Positions 1-9,105 of a DNA stretch of 64,000 nt are shown here, piece by piece. A program made the position numbers and the translations under genes. The notes under the pieces were generated by a model. It saw only the letters and a program-made list of their open reading frames with translations. It was not told where the DNA came from and searched no databases. Origin of the DNA: an uncultured bacterium. Lineage in GTDB: Bacteria; Bacteroidota; Bacteroidia; Bacteroidales; Bacteroidaceae. The stretch is taken from the NCBI GenBank assembly GCA_946188155.1, contig CAMHUC010000014.1, positions 1 through 64,000 of the forward strand, in the 5' to 3' direction. Within the stretch, counting starts at the first letter, position 1. Each line of letters opens with the position of its first letter.

Positions 1-248
1 TATATTCGGATAGTTGTTACCCTATGGTCATCCACGGAAGAATGAAACTGCGCCCCTTTTTCTTTTGTCCACTAAGGGATTCACAAGTGCTATATTCATG
101 TCTCTTTGGGTATTTCAGTCATTAATTTGTAAAAATATCGGGCGCAAAGATAGCATAAAACCCAGCAACCGCCGTCTTAAATGATATAGGAAATGGTCTA
201 TCTTTCTCTTTCGGGAAGGAAGAAACATTTTTTTGGAGATAATGATGC
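1..248. other. Left-edge intergenic region with a leftward promoter
   Basis: No convincing gene is visible. A TATCTTTG box on the minus strand (complement of 145-152) would drive transcription leftward, off the window. A 23-codon minus-strand reading frame (28-99, beginning MNIALVNPLV) lies in the presumed leader, but nothing confirms that it is translated. The leftward promoter is divergent from the one that serves the DUF4421 gene. Confidence 0.4.
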
Positions 249-277
249 TTTGAATTGCGGAAAAAACAGTAACTTTG
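249..277 (+). promoter_or_regulatory. Bacteroidota-type promoter of the DUF4421 gene
   Basis: A TTTG element (249-252) is followed 17 bases later by TAACTTTG (270-277). This fits the TTTG / TAnnTTTG promoter known from Bacteroidota. The ATG at 285 lies only 7 bases past the box, so the leader would be very short or the translated start may lie slightly further in. Confidence 0.6.
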
Positions 278-284
278 CAGCCAT

Positions 285-1256
285 ATGCGATGCTACCTGA
301 CATATCTCATCATATTCCTGCTGGCTCTGCCCGCCTCCGGACAGACCAAGCGCGAGCGCCTCAGGGCCAAAGTGGACAGTCTGCTGACGCAGAAATACTA
401 CCGCGTGACCTACGACACCAACTACATCGGCCGCCCCAAGGGCCGGCTGACCCTGAAGGCACGGGTAAACCTGTCGGGCAACAGCGTACACGCCAAGAGC
501 GACGACATGAGTGCCGAGCTGAACACCGACCGCAAGGCCACGCTCAGCTTCGGCATCAGCTACCGGGGGCTGTCGGCGGGCCTGGCCATCAACCCCGCCA
601 GCCTGTCGGGGCGCAACAAGGACTATGAGCTGAACGTGAACCTCTACACCAACCGCCTCAGCATCGACGCGAGCTATCAGATGTCGAAGACGATGGCGGG
701 CTACATCAGCCGCTATGGCAACGAATACACCGTAGAGCGCGGATGGGTGAACACGAAGATGCTCAACATAGCAGGCTACTACACCTTCAACCACCGCCGA
801 TTCTCCTACCCGGCGGCATTCACCCAGTCGTACATACAGAAGCACTCCTGCGGCTCGTGGCTGGCGGGCTTCTCATTCCAGGGCGGCAGCATGAAGACCA
901 CCAGCGAGGGACCGGAGGATATGCCTGAGGCCCGCTTCTACATGGGCCACTTCGCCATCGGCGGCGGCTACGGCTACAACCTCGTGGCGCGCCAGTGGCT
1001 CTTCCACCTCTCGCTCCTGCCCACGCTGGCAGTCTATACGGGCGACAACATCACGGTGAACGGCCAGCGGCAGTACGCCGACAGCAAGTTCCCCACCGTC
1101 ATCCTAAACAGCCGGGCGGCCATCGTGCGCAATATCGGCGAGAGGCACTTCGTGGGCGTGACAGCCGTGAGCAACCATCTGCTGAAGAACACCCACGGCA
1201 CCGACTTGCGACAGAGCAAGTGGCGCGTCAGGGCGTTCTACGGCATCAGGTTTTAA
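285..1256 (+). CDS. DUF4421 family protein, probable outer-membrane barrel
   Basis: The 323-residue product starts with a classic signal peptide (about residues 1-19, ending PASGQ). The rest is rich in alternating hydrophobic and aromatic strands with Gly/Tyr/Arg turns, and it ends in an aromatic residue (GIRF), as transmembrane beta-barrels do. The overall pattern fits the DUF4421 family, found almost only in Bacteroidota and of unknown role. Residues 90-110 (FGISYRGLSAGLAINPASL) read as a strand hairpin. It stands alone with its own promoter; the next gene begins 120 bases later behind a separate promoter. Outer-membrane location is inferred; no substrate can be assigned. Confidence 0.75.
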   Translation: MRCYLTYLIIFLLALPASGQTKRERLRAKVDSLLTQKYYRVTYDTNYIGRPKGRLTLKARVNLSGNSVHAKSDDMSAELNTDRKATLSFGISYRGLSAGLAINPASLSGRNKDYELNVNLYTNRLSIDASYQMSKTMAGYISRYGNEYTVERGWVNTKMLNIAGYYTFNHRRFSYPAAFTQSYIQKHSCGSWLAGFSFQGGSMKTTSEGPEDMPEARFYMGHFAIGGGYGYNLVARQWLFHLSLLPTLAVYTGDNITVNGQRQYADSKFPTVILNSRAAIVRNIGERHFVGVTAVSNHLLKNTHGTDLRQSKWRVRAFYGIRF

Positions 1257-1345
1257 TCGGCTGTAGACTACCCTGGAAACATAAAAACCATAAAAATGGT
1301 AAAAGAATCCGTGATTAGTGCAAGCAGATTACGGATTTTTCTTCG

Positions 1346-1353
1346 TACCTTTG
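1346..1353 (+). promoter_or_regulatory. -7 box for the DUF3737-MalY operon
   Basis: TACCTTTG, a good TAnnTTTG match, 22 bases before the DUF3737 start codon. Confidence 0.6.
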
Positions 1354-1375
1354 CAACCGATTTAGAAGTAAGACA

Positions 1376-2221
1376 ATGGAACTGATTAAAGACAAGACTT
1401 TCGGGGGCGAGCGTCCCCTGTTCGCAACACATGACCTGAGACTGGAGAACGTGACAATCACCGACGGCGAGTCGGGCATCAAGCAATGCCAGCGCATGGA
1501 GGCCTACGACTGCAAGTTCTACGGCAAATATCCCTGGTGGCACGTCGACGGTGCCCGCATCGAGAACTGCTACTTCGCCCTGGGCTCCCGCTCGGCCGTC
1601 TGGTACACCAACGACCTGGTGATGAAGGACTGCCGTATCGACGCGCCCAAGTTCTTCCGCGAGATGAAGAACCTGGAACTGGAGAACGTACAGATAACCG
1701 ATGCCGACGAGACCTTCTGGCGGGTGGACGGCATCAAGATCAAGAACGTGAAACTGCACGGCGGCACCTACCCCTTCATGTTCTCGCAGAACATCTACGT
1801 GGACGGGCTGGAGAGCGACGCGAAGTACGTGTTCCAATACTGCCGGAACGTGGAGGTACACAATGCCAAGATCCTGACGAAGGACTCGTTCTGGGAATGC
1901 GAGAACGTGACCGTCTACGACTCCGAGCTCGACGGCGAGTACCTGGCCTGGCACTCTAAGAATGTGCGCCTGGTGAACTGCCATCTGGCCGGCGAGCAGC
2001 TGCTCTGCTATACCGACAACCTGGTGCTGGAGAACTGCACCTTCGACCGTCTGTGCGACCGCGTGTTCGAGTACTCCACCGTGGAGGCCGACATCCGCGG
2101 GCACATTGAGAACATCAAGAACCCAACAAGCGGGCACATCGTGGCCGACAGCATCGGCTCGATAACCATCGATGAGAACGTGCGCCAGCCGAATAACTGC
2201 GTGATAGAGACAAGGAAATGA
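1376..2221 (+). CDS. DUF3737 family protein (parallel beta-helix-like)
   Basis: The 281-residue protein has no signal peptide or membrane segment, so it is probably cytoplasmic. It consists of repeated short strands of the type LENVTITD, MEAYDCKFYG, IENCYFALGS, MKDCRID, LENVQITD and LVNCHLAGE, spaced about 20 residues apart, which suggests a right-handed parallel beta-helix. The opening (MELIKDKTFGGERPLFATHDL) matches what I know of the DUF3737 family. Its stop overlaps the start of the MalY-type gene (ATGA), so the two are translationally coupled and probably work together, as DUF3737 genes often sit beside aminotransferases. The biochemical role is not known. Confidence 0.8.
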   Translation: MELIKDKTFGGERPLFATHDLRLENVTITDGESGIKQCQRMEAYDCKFYGKYPWWHVDGARIENCYFALGSRSAVWYTNDLVMKDCRIDAPKFFREMKNLELENVQITDADETFWRVDGIKIKNVKLHGGTYPFMFSQNIYVDGLESDAKYVFQYCRNVEVHNAKILTKDSFWECENVTVYDSELDGEYLAWHSKNVRLVNCHLAGEQLLCYTDNLVLENCTFDRLCDRVFEYSTVEADIRGHIENIKNPTSGHIVADSIGSITIDENVRQPNNCVIETRK

Positions 2222-3369
2222 AATACGACTTTGACGAACCGGTAGTGCGCAGGGGAACGAACTGCGTGAAGTGGGATGAGAGTGAAATAGACGACATCAT
2301 CCCCATGTGGGTGGCCGATATGGACTTCCGCGTGGCCCCCGCCATCCAGAAAGCCCTGGAGCAGCGCGTGGCGCATGGCGTGTTCGGCTATAACATCGTG
2401 CCGGAAAGCTACTATGAGGCTGTCATCTCGTGGTTCCGCCGCCGCCATCAGTGGACAATCAGCCGGGAGTCCATCCTCTACACCACGGCAGTAGTGCCCG
2501 CCGTCTCCTGCGTCATCAAGGCACTGACGATGCCCGGCGAGAAGGTGCTCATCCTCTCTCCGGCCTACAACTGTTTCTTCTCCAGCATCAGGAACAATGG
2601 CTGCGAGGTACTGGAGAGCCCGCTTGTAAATGAATACTCTTCATTTAAAATCGATTGGCAGGACTTCGAGGCGAAGTGTGCCGACGAGAAGACCACCCTC
2701 TTCCTGCTCTGCAACCCCCACAACCCCTGCGGCCGCGTATGGAACCGCGAGGAACTACAGCGGATGTACGACATCTGCCACCGCCACGGGGTCACCGTCG
2801 TCAGCGACGAGATCCACTGCGAGCTCATCATGCCCGGCTACGAGTTCGTGCCCTTCGGCACCATCACCGACGACTGTGTGGTGACGAACTCCCCCTCGAA
2901 GAACTTCAACACCGCCGGCCTGCAGATAGCCAATATCATCTGCACCAACCCGGAGTGGCGCCGCCGTATCGACCGCGCCATCAACATCAATGAGGTGTGC
3001 GACGTGAATCCCTTCGGCATCGTGGCCCTACAGGCCGCCTACAACGAGAGCGAGGACTGGCTCGACGAGCTGAACCAGTATCTCTGGCAGAACTACCAGA
3101 CACTCTGCGACTTCTTCGCCCGTGAGCTGCCACAGCTGAGGGTGACGCGCCTCGAAGGCACCTACCTCGTATGGGTGGACCACCGCGCACTGGGCATCAG
3201 TACCGATGAGCTATTCAACCGGCTGCTCAACGAGGGGCACGTGTGGGTGTCGCCCGGCACCATGTACGGCCCGCAGACGGGCGAGGGCTTCATCCGCATC
3301 AACATCGCCTGTCCGCGAAGCCAGCTCAACGAAGCTTTAAAGCGTATTGCCGGCGTCATCAATTCTTGA
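2218..3369 (+). CDS. MalY/PatB-type PLP-dependent C-S lyase (aminotransferase fold)
   Basis: This 383-residue cytoplasmic enzyme belongs to the fold-type I MalY/PatB group, which cleaves cystathionine or other cysteine-S conjugates into pyruvate, ammonia and a thiol. Visible hallmarks are the N-terminal MWVADMDF motif typical of the group, NPHNPCGR (about 166-173), SDEIHC (195-200) with the PLP-ring Asp, and SPSKNFNTAGL with the PLP lysine at about residue 228. Full length for the family. It overlaps DUF3737 by 4 bases and the convergent phosphatase gene by 11 bases at its 3' end. A true aminotransferase activity is possible but less likely than beta-lyase. Confidence 0.88.
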   Translation: MKYDFDEPVVRRGTNCVKWDESEIDDIIPMWVADMDFRVAPAIQKALEQRVAHGVFGYNIVPESYYEAVISWFRRRHQWTISRESILYTTAVVPAVSCVIKALTMPGEKVLILSPAYNCFFSSIRNNGCEVLESPLVNEYSSFKIDWQDFEAKCADEKTTLFLLCNPHNPCGRVWNREELQRMYDICHRHGVTVVSDEIHCELIMPGYEFVPFGTITDDCVVTNSPSKNFNTAGLQIANIICTNPEWRRRIDRAININEVCDVNPFGIVALQAAYNESEDWLDELNQYLWQNYQTLCDFFARELPQLRVTRLEGTYLVWVDHRALGISTDELFNRLLNEGHVWVSPGTMYGPQTGEGFIRINIACPRSQLNEALKRIAGVINS

Positions 3370-4624
3370 CGCTGGCAATACGCTTCTGATAGAAGCTGCG
3401 GAAATCACTCCATTTGTAATAAGGTGCCTGCGTGGTGGGCACGGGCAGCGTGGCCTCGCAGCCGTTGAGCAGGCACTTCACCAGTACGTCGTCAGCAGAC
3501 TTCTTGCTGCGATAGAAGATGAGCTGTATGTTGCTCGCCTTACAGGTCTGCCAGTTCTGGTAGATGTTCTTCACCTCATAGGGATCCTCAGGGTCGCTGT
3601 CGGCCCCGTTGAGTCCCATCAGCACCGTCAGCGGTCCGATATAGGTGTCGTGGCCGAAGCGCAGGTCGGCGATGTGGTCGCTCTCTCCGCTGATGGCGGC
3701 ATCGGCCTTCTTCATTACATCCTCGAGGATAGGTATCACCCCATACTGCGGCTCAAATACCCAGGCATAGCTGCCCAGGTTCGACTGCTCCCATTGGGCA
3801 GCTATCTCCTCGTCGGTGAGGATGCCGTCCATCATGCCCTCATGGCCGATGCTGGGCAAGGTGGTGTAGAAGCTGATCAGATTGGAGGCGATGCGCTTCA
3901 TATTGCCCGGCAACCCCTCGGTGCTGGTAAAGATGCGGGGGATGATCCGCTCCTGCAGCGAGTTATCCTCGCGGAACTTGTCGCGGTTCTTCTCGAAACG
4001 GGGCTTCACCTTGGGGAAGTCGCGACGGTTGGGGTTCTGGCGGTCGTCGGGCACCACGGCATCGAGGGTGAAGCGCGACGACTGCTCGCGAACCTCTATC
4101 TTAGGATTGCACTGCACCAGCTCCTGGCAGAAAGCCGACATGCTGAGCACGCAGCGCCCGGAGAGCGACGAGACGGCCAGCACATTGCCGCCCCGCTTGA
4201 ACACGTCGGTGAAGCGGTTGTACATCGTGCGGGCTATCTGCTGGTGCTGCTCCCATCCCAACTGTGTCAGCTCGCTCACGCCGGTCGTCAGTTCCCGCTT
4301 GGCGGCCATGAACTTGTCGTGGAAGGCTTCTCCCACCGGTGTCAGCAGGTGCTTCTGATGGGCCACGGTGAGCAGCGTGTCGAGTTCGCGATAGAGGAAT
4401 GCGTTCCAGTAGTAGCGCGACCCGTGGCGGGCATAGTGGCTGATGTAGAAGGGCTTGTAGCCCTTGGGCGACTTGGTCAGCGGGCACGCCTCTTGCTGAT
4501 AGGGGTAGTCGTTGCCGTAGGCCTTGCGGGGGTTCTCCTTCAGTTGCTCGAGCGGTGTGAGTCGCTGTGCTCCGGCAGTCATCGTCAGGAGTGTGAGGGT
4601 CAGGATGGTGAGTAATCTTTTCAT
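3359..4624 (-). CDS. Histidine acid phosphatase (phytase/MINPP-like), secreted
   Basis: The 421-residue product has a signal peptide (residues 1-20, ending TAGAQ) and the branch-2 histidine phosphatase signature HYARHGSR (about 63-70), where the second His is the phospho-acceptor. A second-domain GHD motif (RFGHDTYIG, about residue 320) supplies the proton donor region typical of histidine acid phosphatases. Related Bacteroidota enzymes release phosphate from inositol phosphates or sugar phosphates in the periplasm or at the surface; the substrate here cannot be read. The gene converges on malY with an 11-base overlap and has its own promoter (TATCTTTG, complement of 4656-4663). Confidence 0.85.
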   Translation of the reverse strand: MKRLLTILTLTLLTMTAGAQRLTPLEQLKENPRKAYGNDYPYQQEACPLTKSPKGYKPFYISHYARHGSRYYWNAFLYRELDTLLTVAHQKHLLTPVGEAFHDKFMAAKRELTTGVSELTQLGWEQHQQIARTMYNRFTDVFKRGGNVLAVSSLSGRCVLSMSAFCQELVQCNPKIEVREQSSRFTLDAVVPDDRQNPNRRDFPKVKPRFEKNRDKFREDNSLQERIIPRIFTSTEGLPGNMKRIASNLISFYTTLPSIGHEGMMDGILTDEEIAAQWEQSNLGSYAWVFEPQYGVIPILEDVMKKADAAISGESDHIADLRFGHDTYIGPLTVLMGLNGADSDPEDPYEVKNIYQNWQTCKASNIQLIFYRSKKSADDVLVKCLLNGCEATLPVPTTQAPYYKWSDFRSFYQKRIASVKN

Positions 4625-4655
4625 TGCAATAAGTCTTTAGTTGATTATACGGGTA

Positions 4656-4663
4656 CAAAGATA
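4656..4663 (-). promoter_or_regulatory. -7 box for the histidine acid phosphatase gene
   Basis: The minus strand reads TATCTTTG here, 32 bases upstream of the ATG at 4624, a perfect TAnnTTTG match. Confidence 0.65.
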
Positions 4664-4759
4664 AGCAAGTTCGGGCAAACGGCCAAATATATCTCAGCTT
4701 TTTCGTCGCCGCAAGGCGTTAAAGGCACTCCCCTTGGTTAACAGCCGTTAAAAACATGG

Positions 4760-4828
4760 CAAACTAACTAATTTTCTTTAATAACTAATCCGTTTAGTTG
4801 TATCTAACGAATATTTTTAGTTACTTTG
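4760..4828 (+). promoter_or_regulatory. Promoter and possible operator of the BlaI-M56 operon
   Basis: TTACTTTG at 4821-4828 is a near-consensus -7 box 57 bases before the blaI-like gene. Just upstream the AT-rich stretch contains several CTAA and TTAG halves, including a dyad ACTAATccgtTTAGT around 4786-4799. BlaI/MecI repressors bind dyads overlapping their own promoter, so this is a reasonable autoregulatory operator. The operator call is inference. Confidence 0.4.
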
Positions 4829-4885
4829 CACCCGGTATTGAGATATTGACGCGAATTTGATAACTACATTTAAAGCAAAACGACA

Positions 4886-5248
4886 ATGAAACGACTGACA
4901 AATAAAGAAAAAGAGATCATGGATCTGTATTGGCAGCACGGGCCGATGTTCGTCAAGGAACTCCTTGACTACTACGACGAGCCTAAGCCCCACTTCAATA
5001 CACTCTCGACGATGGTGCGCATCCTGGAGAAGAACGGATTTCTGGATCACAAGCAGTTCGGCAACACCTACCAGTACTTCCCCACCGTCTCGGAGAAGGA
5101 GTACGGCCGCAGCTCGATTGCCGGTGTCATCAAGAACTACTTCAACGACTCCTACCTCTCGGCCGTCTCCTCGTTCGTCAAGGAGGAGAAGATCAGCGTG
5201 GAGGAGCTGCGCGAACTCATCGACGAGATTGAAAATAGTAAATCGTAA
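4886..5248 (+). CDS. BlaI/MecI/CopY-family winged-helix repressor
   Basis: The 120-residue protein begins MKRLTNKEKEIMDLYWQHGP, the usual opening of the Penicillinase_R (BlaI/MecI) family, and continues with the helix-turn-helix FVKELLDYY...HFNTLSTMVRILEKNGFL and the wing. The C-terminal half is a dimerisation helix. In the family, the repressor is destroyed when the partner M56 metalloprotease senses a signal. The partner gene follows 17 bases downstream. The last residues (EIENSKS) are encoded by a short repeat tract that also forms the intergenic spacer, so the natural C-terminus has been rewritten by repeat DNA. Confidence 0.9.
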   Translation: MKRLTNKEKEIMDLYWQHGPMFVKELLDYYDEPKPHFNTLSTMVRILEKNGFLDHKQFGNTYQYFPTVSEKEYGRSSIAGVIKNYFNDSYLSAVSSFVKEEKISVEELRELIDEIENSKS

Positions 5249-5265
5249 ATCTGTAAATAGTAAAT
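5228..5265 (+). repeat. TAGTAAATCG-type short repeat tract
   Basis: Units of the form ATAGTAAATC and GTAAATAGTAAA span the end of the BlaI-like gene and the spacer to the M56 gene. A nearly identical stretch lies in frame inside the RNase R gene (17029-17064), and longer reverse-oriented tracts lie at 59362-59455 and 59948-60010. Confidence 0.8.
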
Positions 5266-7353
5266 ATGATAGAGTTTCTGACATACGACGTGAAGGTGGC
5301 TGCGCTGATAGCGGTGTTCTATATGTTCTACCGCCTGATGCTTAGTCGCGAGACGTTCCACCGTGTGAACCGCATCGTACTGCTCACGACGGCAGTGGCC
5401 TCGTTTGTGCTGCCGCTCTGCGTCATCACCCTGCACGAGACGGTATCGATGCCCATGCCGACGCTGGCGGTGGATGCCGATGCCCTGTTGGCAGAGCCAG
5501 TTGCTGCGGCCGAGGAGCCGCAGGTGCCGCTCTGGCAAACCGTACTGCCCACCTTATTTATAATAGGTATGGTGGCAACTCTCGCCCACACCCTCTGGTC
5601 GCTATTCAGAATTCTCAAACTCATCAGAAACAGCGAGCAGCATCCGCAACAGGACGGCACGACCATCTGCGTGACCGGTAACCCAGACCTGTCGCCCTTC
5701 AGCTGGATGCACTATATTGTGATGAACCGCAGCGACTATGAAGCTGCCGACCCGGCGATTCTCGCTCACGAACGGGGACATATCCGCCTGCGCCACTCGT
5801 GGGACCTGCTCCTCGTTGACACCCTCACCGCCCTCCAGTGGTTCAACCCCGCTATGTGGATGCTGCGCCAGGACCTGCGCGCCATCCATGAGTACGAGGC
5901 CGACGGTGAAGTACTCTCTCTGGGGATCAATGCGCGCCAATACCAATACCTGTTGATCACCAAAGCCGCGAGCATCGGCGGGTACTCCCTTGCCAACGGT
6001 ATAAGTCACAGTACCCTCAAAAACCGTATTCACATGATGTTACATAAGAAATCAAGCAGCAACCGTCTGCTGAAGCTCATCGCCCTCGTGCCCATCGTGG
6101 GCATCGCCCTCGCACTGAATGCAAAGACTGTCACGGATGTCGTCTATACGAACGATACCGCTGAAGCGCCGTCGGTAGAGACGATGATTGCAGATGCCAT
6201 TAAGAAGGCTGAGACCGAATCAACCGAGGCTGATTCGAAGGCCATCACTTTCCGGGTGATCATCTGGCCAGAGAATGCGCACATTGCCGGAGTGCCGGTA
6301 AAAGTGATTAAGAATGGCAAGACCATTCTGGAGACGGAGACAAAAGAAAACGGCCAGGTGTCTGTCAATGCCCCTATTGGCTCTACCGTGATGTTCACCC
6401 TCGTAGATAAGACTAAGGAAGTGAAAGTGACAAAGGAGCTGCTGGAGACAGCCGCCAAACGGACCATCTCCGTTGCCTTCGGCGAAGGATCGGAAAACTT
6501 CGAGAACAAACCTGTCACAGTTAAAGGCGTAGTATATGACAGCGAGCCGACGCAGACGCCGATAGTTGGAGCGATAGTCCGTGTCGTTGGCTCCACGAAA
6601 GGAGTGGTGACTAACCAAAAAGGAGAGTTCAGCATCGAGACCTCGACAGGAGAGGCCCTGCTCTTCACATACATAGGCTATGAGCCGGAGCAGATAGGCG
6701 TAGCCCAGCTGTATAAGGATAACCAAGACTGCACTATACATCTGAAGCATACCAGCACGACGAAGGTTTACGACGTGGTGGAGGAGATGCCGCAGTTCCC
6801 TGGCGGAATAGGCAAGATGATGGAATATCTCGCAGTGAACCTGCGCTATCCGAAGGAGGCTCAGTCCAAGGGGCTGCAGGGCCGTGTGATTGCCAACTTC
6901 GTGATAGAACCCGACGGCAGCATCACCAATGCCAAGGTGGTGAAACCTCTCGACCCTGCGCTCGATGCCGAGGCACTCCGCCTGGTCAATGCAATGCCAA
7001 AATGGACGCCCGGCAAGCAGGATGGCGTTCCGATGCGGGTGAAGTACACTATCCCCATCACCTTCAGGCTCGACAACGGCCCTGCCATCCCAGCCTTGAA
7101 AGATCAGCCTGCCAATCAGGGCCCAGAGGTTGTCGCTATGGCTCATCGTAGTGAGACTGCCAAGAGTGGTACTCAGGAGGAGCAGCCGTTGGTCTTTGTG
7201 GATAACAAAGAGGTGCCTTTTGAGCAGCTGGGCAAGATAGACCCTAAGACCATCGACCACATGGATGTGCTGAAGGGCAAGTCCGGCACCGAGAAGTACG
7301 GCGCGAAAGGCAAGAATGGTGTCGTCCTCATCACTACCAAAAAGGGAAAATAA
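5266..7353 (+). CDS. M56 (BlaR1/MecR1-like) membrane peptidase with TonB-type C-terminal domains
   Basis: The 695-residue protein has N-terminal membrane helices (about 10-26, 36-56 and 93-115), the zinc protease motif HERGH (168-172) with the downstream EYEAD (209-213), and another helix near 265-285. In the family this cytoplasmic-side protease is an inner-membrane sensor that inactivates BlaI. The periplasmic part contains a CNA-B-like segment (about 325-400), a carboxypeptidase-regulatory-like domain (about 410-485) and a TonB C-terminal domain (about 500-605, EEMPQFPGGIGKMMEYL...). The last 50 residues resemble a TonB-dependent-receptor plug fragment (IDHMDVLKGKSGTEKYGAKGKNGVVLITTKKGK-like; shown in part). 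It probably senses envelope state and may touch outer-membrane receptors. The ligand is unknown. Confidence 0.88.
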   Translation: MIEFLTYDVKVAALIAVFYMFYRLMLSRETFHRVNRIVLLTTAVASFVLPLCVITLHETVSMPMPTLAVDADALLAEPVAAAEEPQVPLWQTVLPTLFIIGMVATLAHTLWSLFRILKLIRNSEQHPQQDGTTICVTGNPDLSPFSWMHYIVMNRSDYEAADPAILAHERGHIRLRHSWDLLLVDTLTALQWFNPAMWMLRQDLRAIHEYEADGEVLSLGINARQYQYLLITKAASIGGYSLANGISHSTLKNRIHMMLHKKSSSNRLLKLIALVPIVGIALALNAKTVTDVVYTNDTAEAPSVETMIADAIKKAETESTEADSKAITFRVIIWPENAHIAGVPVKVIKNGKTILETETKENGQVSVNAPIGSTVMFTLVDKTKEVKVTKELLETAAKRTISVAFGEGSENFENKPVTVKGVVYDSEPTQTPIVGAIVRVVGSTKGVVTNQKGEFSIETSTGEALLFTYIGYEPEQIGVAQLYKDNQDCTIHLKHTSTTKVYDVVEEMPQFPGGIGKMMEYLAVNLRYPKEAQSKGLQGRVIANFVIEPDGSITNAKVVKPLDPALDAEALRLVNAMPKWTPGKQDGVPMRVKYTIPITFRLDNGPAIPALKDQPANQGPEVVAMAHRSETAKSGTQEEQPLVFVDNKEVPFEQLGKIDPKTIDHMDVLKGKSGTEKYGAKGKNGVVLITTKKGK

Positions 7354-7394
7354 AATGCTTTTTCGCCCAAAGTATGATATATTGAGTTTCTCGT

Positions 7395-7434
7395 CCTCGC
7401 CCTGCTGGTGTCTCTCTCTGCCAGGGGGGCGAGG
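7395..7434 (+). terminator. Probable terminator hairpin after the M56 gene
   Basis: CCTCGCCC..CTGG (7395-7408) pairs with CCAG..GGGCGAGG (7421-7434) around a short pyrimidine loop, 42 bases after the stop. No clear U-run follows on the plus strand, so efficiency is uncertain. Confidence 0.5.
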
Positions 7435-7482
7435 CCTTCTCTAAGGTGCTACAGAAGTGGTAAGATACCTACTCTTGTGGAA

Positions 7483-7569
7483 TTATAAAGTAGAATTATA
7501 ATAAAGTAGAATTATAATCTTAATTATATCTAAAAGATTTGGTTCGATAGTCCAAACAACCTATCTTTG
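7483..7569 (+). promoter_or_regulatory. AT-rich direct repeat and -7 box of the ATPase gene
   Basis: A 16-base unit (AAAGTAGAATTATAAT) occurs twice in tandem around 7487-7519. TATCTTTG at 7562-7569 is a perfect -7 box. The most upstream in-frame start (TTG at 7567) lies inside this box, so translation must begin later, at the ATG at 7591. Confidence 0.6.
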
Positions 7570-7590
7570 CACCATAAAGTGTTACGGAAT

Positions 7591-8976
7591 ATGGAGTTTG
7601 TTGACAGAAAGAAAGAGTTTGCAAGATTGCAGAAGGCACTGCAGAGAGAGAATCCACAGTTCATCGCAGTATATGGTCGCCGACGTATCGGAAAGTCTAC
7701 ACTGATAAAAAGAGTGATGGACTTTAGCCGCGGTGACATCTATTTCCTGGCCGACAGGACCTCGGAACCAAGTCAGCGTCAGCTGTTCTCTGCTACTGTG
7801 GACATGAGCATAGAAGGTTTCAGTATGGCCAGCTATCCTACTTGGGAGTCGCTTCTTGTTAGTCTTAACAGAGCATTAGACCATCGTATTACCGTCTGTC
7901 TTGACGAATTTCCCTATCTTGTCAAGAGTTGCCCGGCTCTGCCTTCTATCCTCCAGAAACTACTTGATGAGAAGAAACTAAAGTTTGATTTGATTATCTG
8001 CGGTTCATCTCAGCAGATGATGCAAGGCTTTATCCTTGACAACAAAGAACCTCTATATGGCCGAGCCGACGAAATCATGAAAATGCAGCCCATTGGCCCT
8101 TCATTCGTCTGTCAGGCACTTCACTGTGATGCAGAACAGGCTGTGCGGGAATACGCTGTTTGGGGTGGCATTCCAAGATACTGGGTATTACGTGAGAATT
8201 ATGACAGCCTCCATGATGCTATCGAGAATTTATTGTTGACATCAGAAGGGACGCTATATGAAGAACCGTCCAAATTACTATACGATGAAATGCGCGATAC
8301 CGTTCAGGCATCGTCCATACTGTCGTTTATCGGCAATGGTGCAAACAAATTGTCTGAAATCGCTTCGCGTGCAGAAAAACAGGCCACGGATATCACTCCG
8401 CAATTGTCGAGGCTGAAAGAACTGGGGTTTATAAAAAAGGAGATTCCCTTTGGTGAAAGTGAGAAAAAGAGCAAAAGAGGACTCTATCATATCTCCGACC
8501 CGTTGCTACGCTTCCATTATCGTTATGTCCTTCCCTATCGTTCGCTCATAGAATTGGGCAACAGTCATGCGGTGCTGAGTGTACTGGAGAAGACGGAGAA
8601 CGATTATACCAGCCAAGTCTGGGAAGAGTTGTGCAGAAACCATATCAGTACTCATGGCTTCGACAATGTTGTATATCAGGCGGCATCCCGCTGGTGGGGC
8701 AGTTATTACGATGAAGGAAAAGAACAGTATATTCCCGCAGAACTGGATGTTGTAGCAGAATCATTTGACGGCAAGCATCTTTTCCTGGGTGAATGTAAGT
8801 GGCAGAATGGCAATCAACTTATAGACGCTAAAGAGGAACTGGAAAGATTGCAGACTATCGCTGGCGGGTTACCATTTGCCAAAGACCATACCGTTCATTA
8901 TGCATTATTCTTAAGAGAAAGCCCCAAGCATCCTGACGTGGCAAAGATTTTTTATCCAAGTGATGTGCTTTCTTAA
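7591..8976 (+). CDS. AAA+ ATPase of the ATPase_2/DUF234 type
   Basis: The product (461 residues from the ATG at 7591) carries a Walker A motif in VYGRRRIGKSTLIK (about 27-40), a Walker B-like CLDEFPYL (about 107-114) and sensor GSSQQMM, followed by a winged-helix region (SEIASRAEKQATDITPQLSRLKELGFI) and a C-terminal DUF234 domain. That last part contains ELDVVAE...LFLGECKW, which resembles the core of PD-(D/E)xK nucleases. Such proteins are common and often solitary in Bacteroidota and archaea; a role in DNA transactions or defence is suspected but not established. It has its own promoter and sits between two sensor-type clusters without an obvious partner. Confidence 0.82.
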   Translation: MEFVDRKKEFARLQKALQRENPQFIAVYGRRRIGKSTLIKRVMDFSRGDIYFLADRTSEPSQRQLFSATVDMSIEGFSMASYPTWESLLVSLNRALDHRITVCLDEFPYLVKSCPALPSILQKLLDEKKLKFDLIICGSSQQMMQGFILDNKEPLYGRADEIMKMQPIGPSFVCQALHCDAEQAVREYAVWGGIPRYWVLRENYDSLHDAIENLLLTSEGTLYEEPSKLLYDEMRDTVQASSILSFIGNGANKLSEIASRAEKQATDITPQLSRLKELGFIKKEIPFGESEKKSKRGLYHISDPLLRFHYRYVLPYRSLIELGNSHAVLSVLEKTENDYTSQVWEELCRNHISTHGFDNVVYQAASRWWGSYYDEGKEQYIPAELDVVAESFDGKHLFLGECKWQNGNQLIDAKEELERLQTIAGGLPFAKDHTVHYALFLRESPKHPDVAKIFYPSDVLS

Positions 8977-9040
8977 GGCCTTTTTCGCCCGCTGTGTAAT
9001 AATGTGTAATGAAATTCTTGCGCCGGAACGGTAATTATCC

Positions 9041-9048
9041 TACCTTTG
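9041..9048 (+). promoter_or_regulatory. -7 box for the TonB-TPR operon
   Basis: TACCTTTG, 57 bases before the start of the TonB C-terminal gene. Confidence 0.6.
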
Positions 9049-9105
9049 CAACGTCATCCGGACTGACAAACCAGAATGTTGAACAAGTAAAAAAACGAAG
9101 CAAGA

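Noticed and set aside
28..99. 23-codon minus-strand frame near the left edge
   Set aside because: Too short and unsupported; listed only as part of the left-edge region.
7567..7590. TTG start for the ATPase gene
   Set aside because: It lies inside the TATCTTTG promoter box; the same argument rejects TTG starts at 30639 and 49747 (in repeat or promoter DNA).
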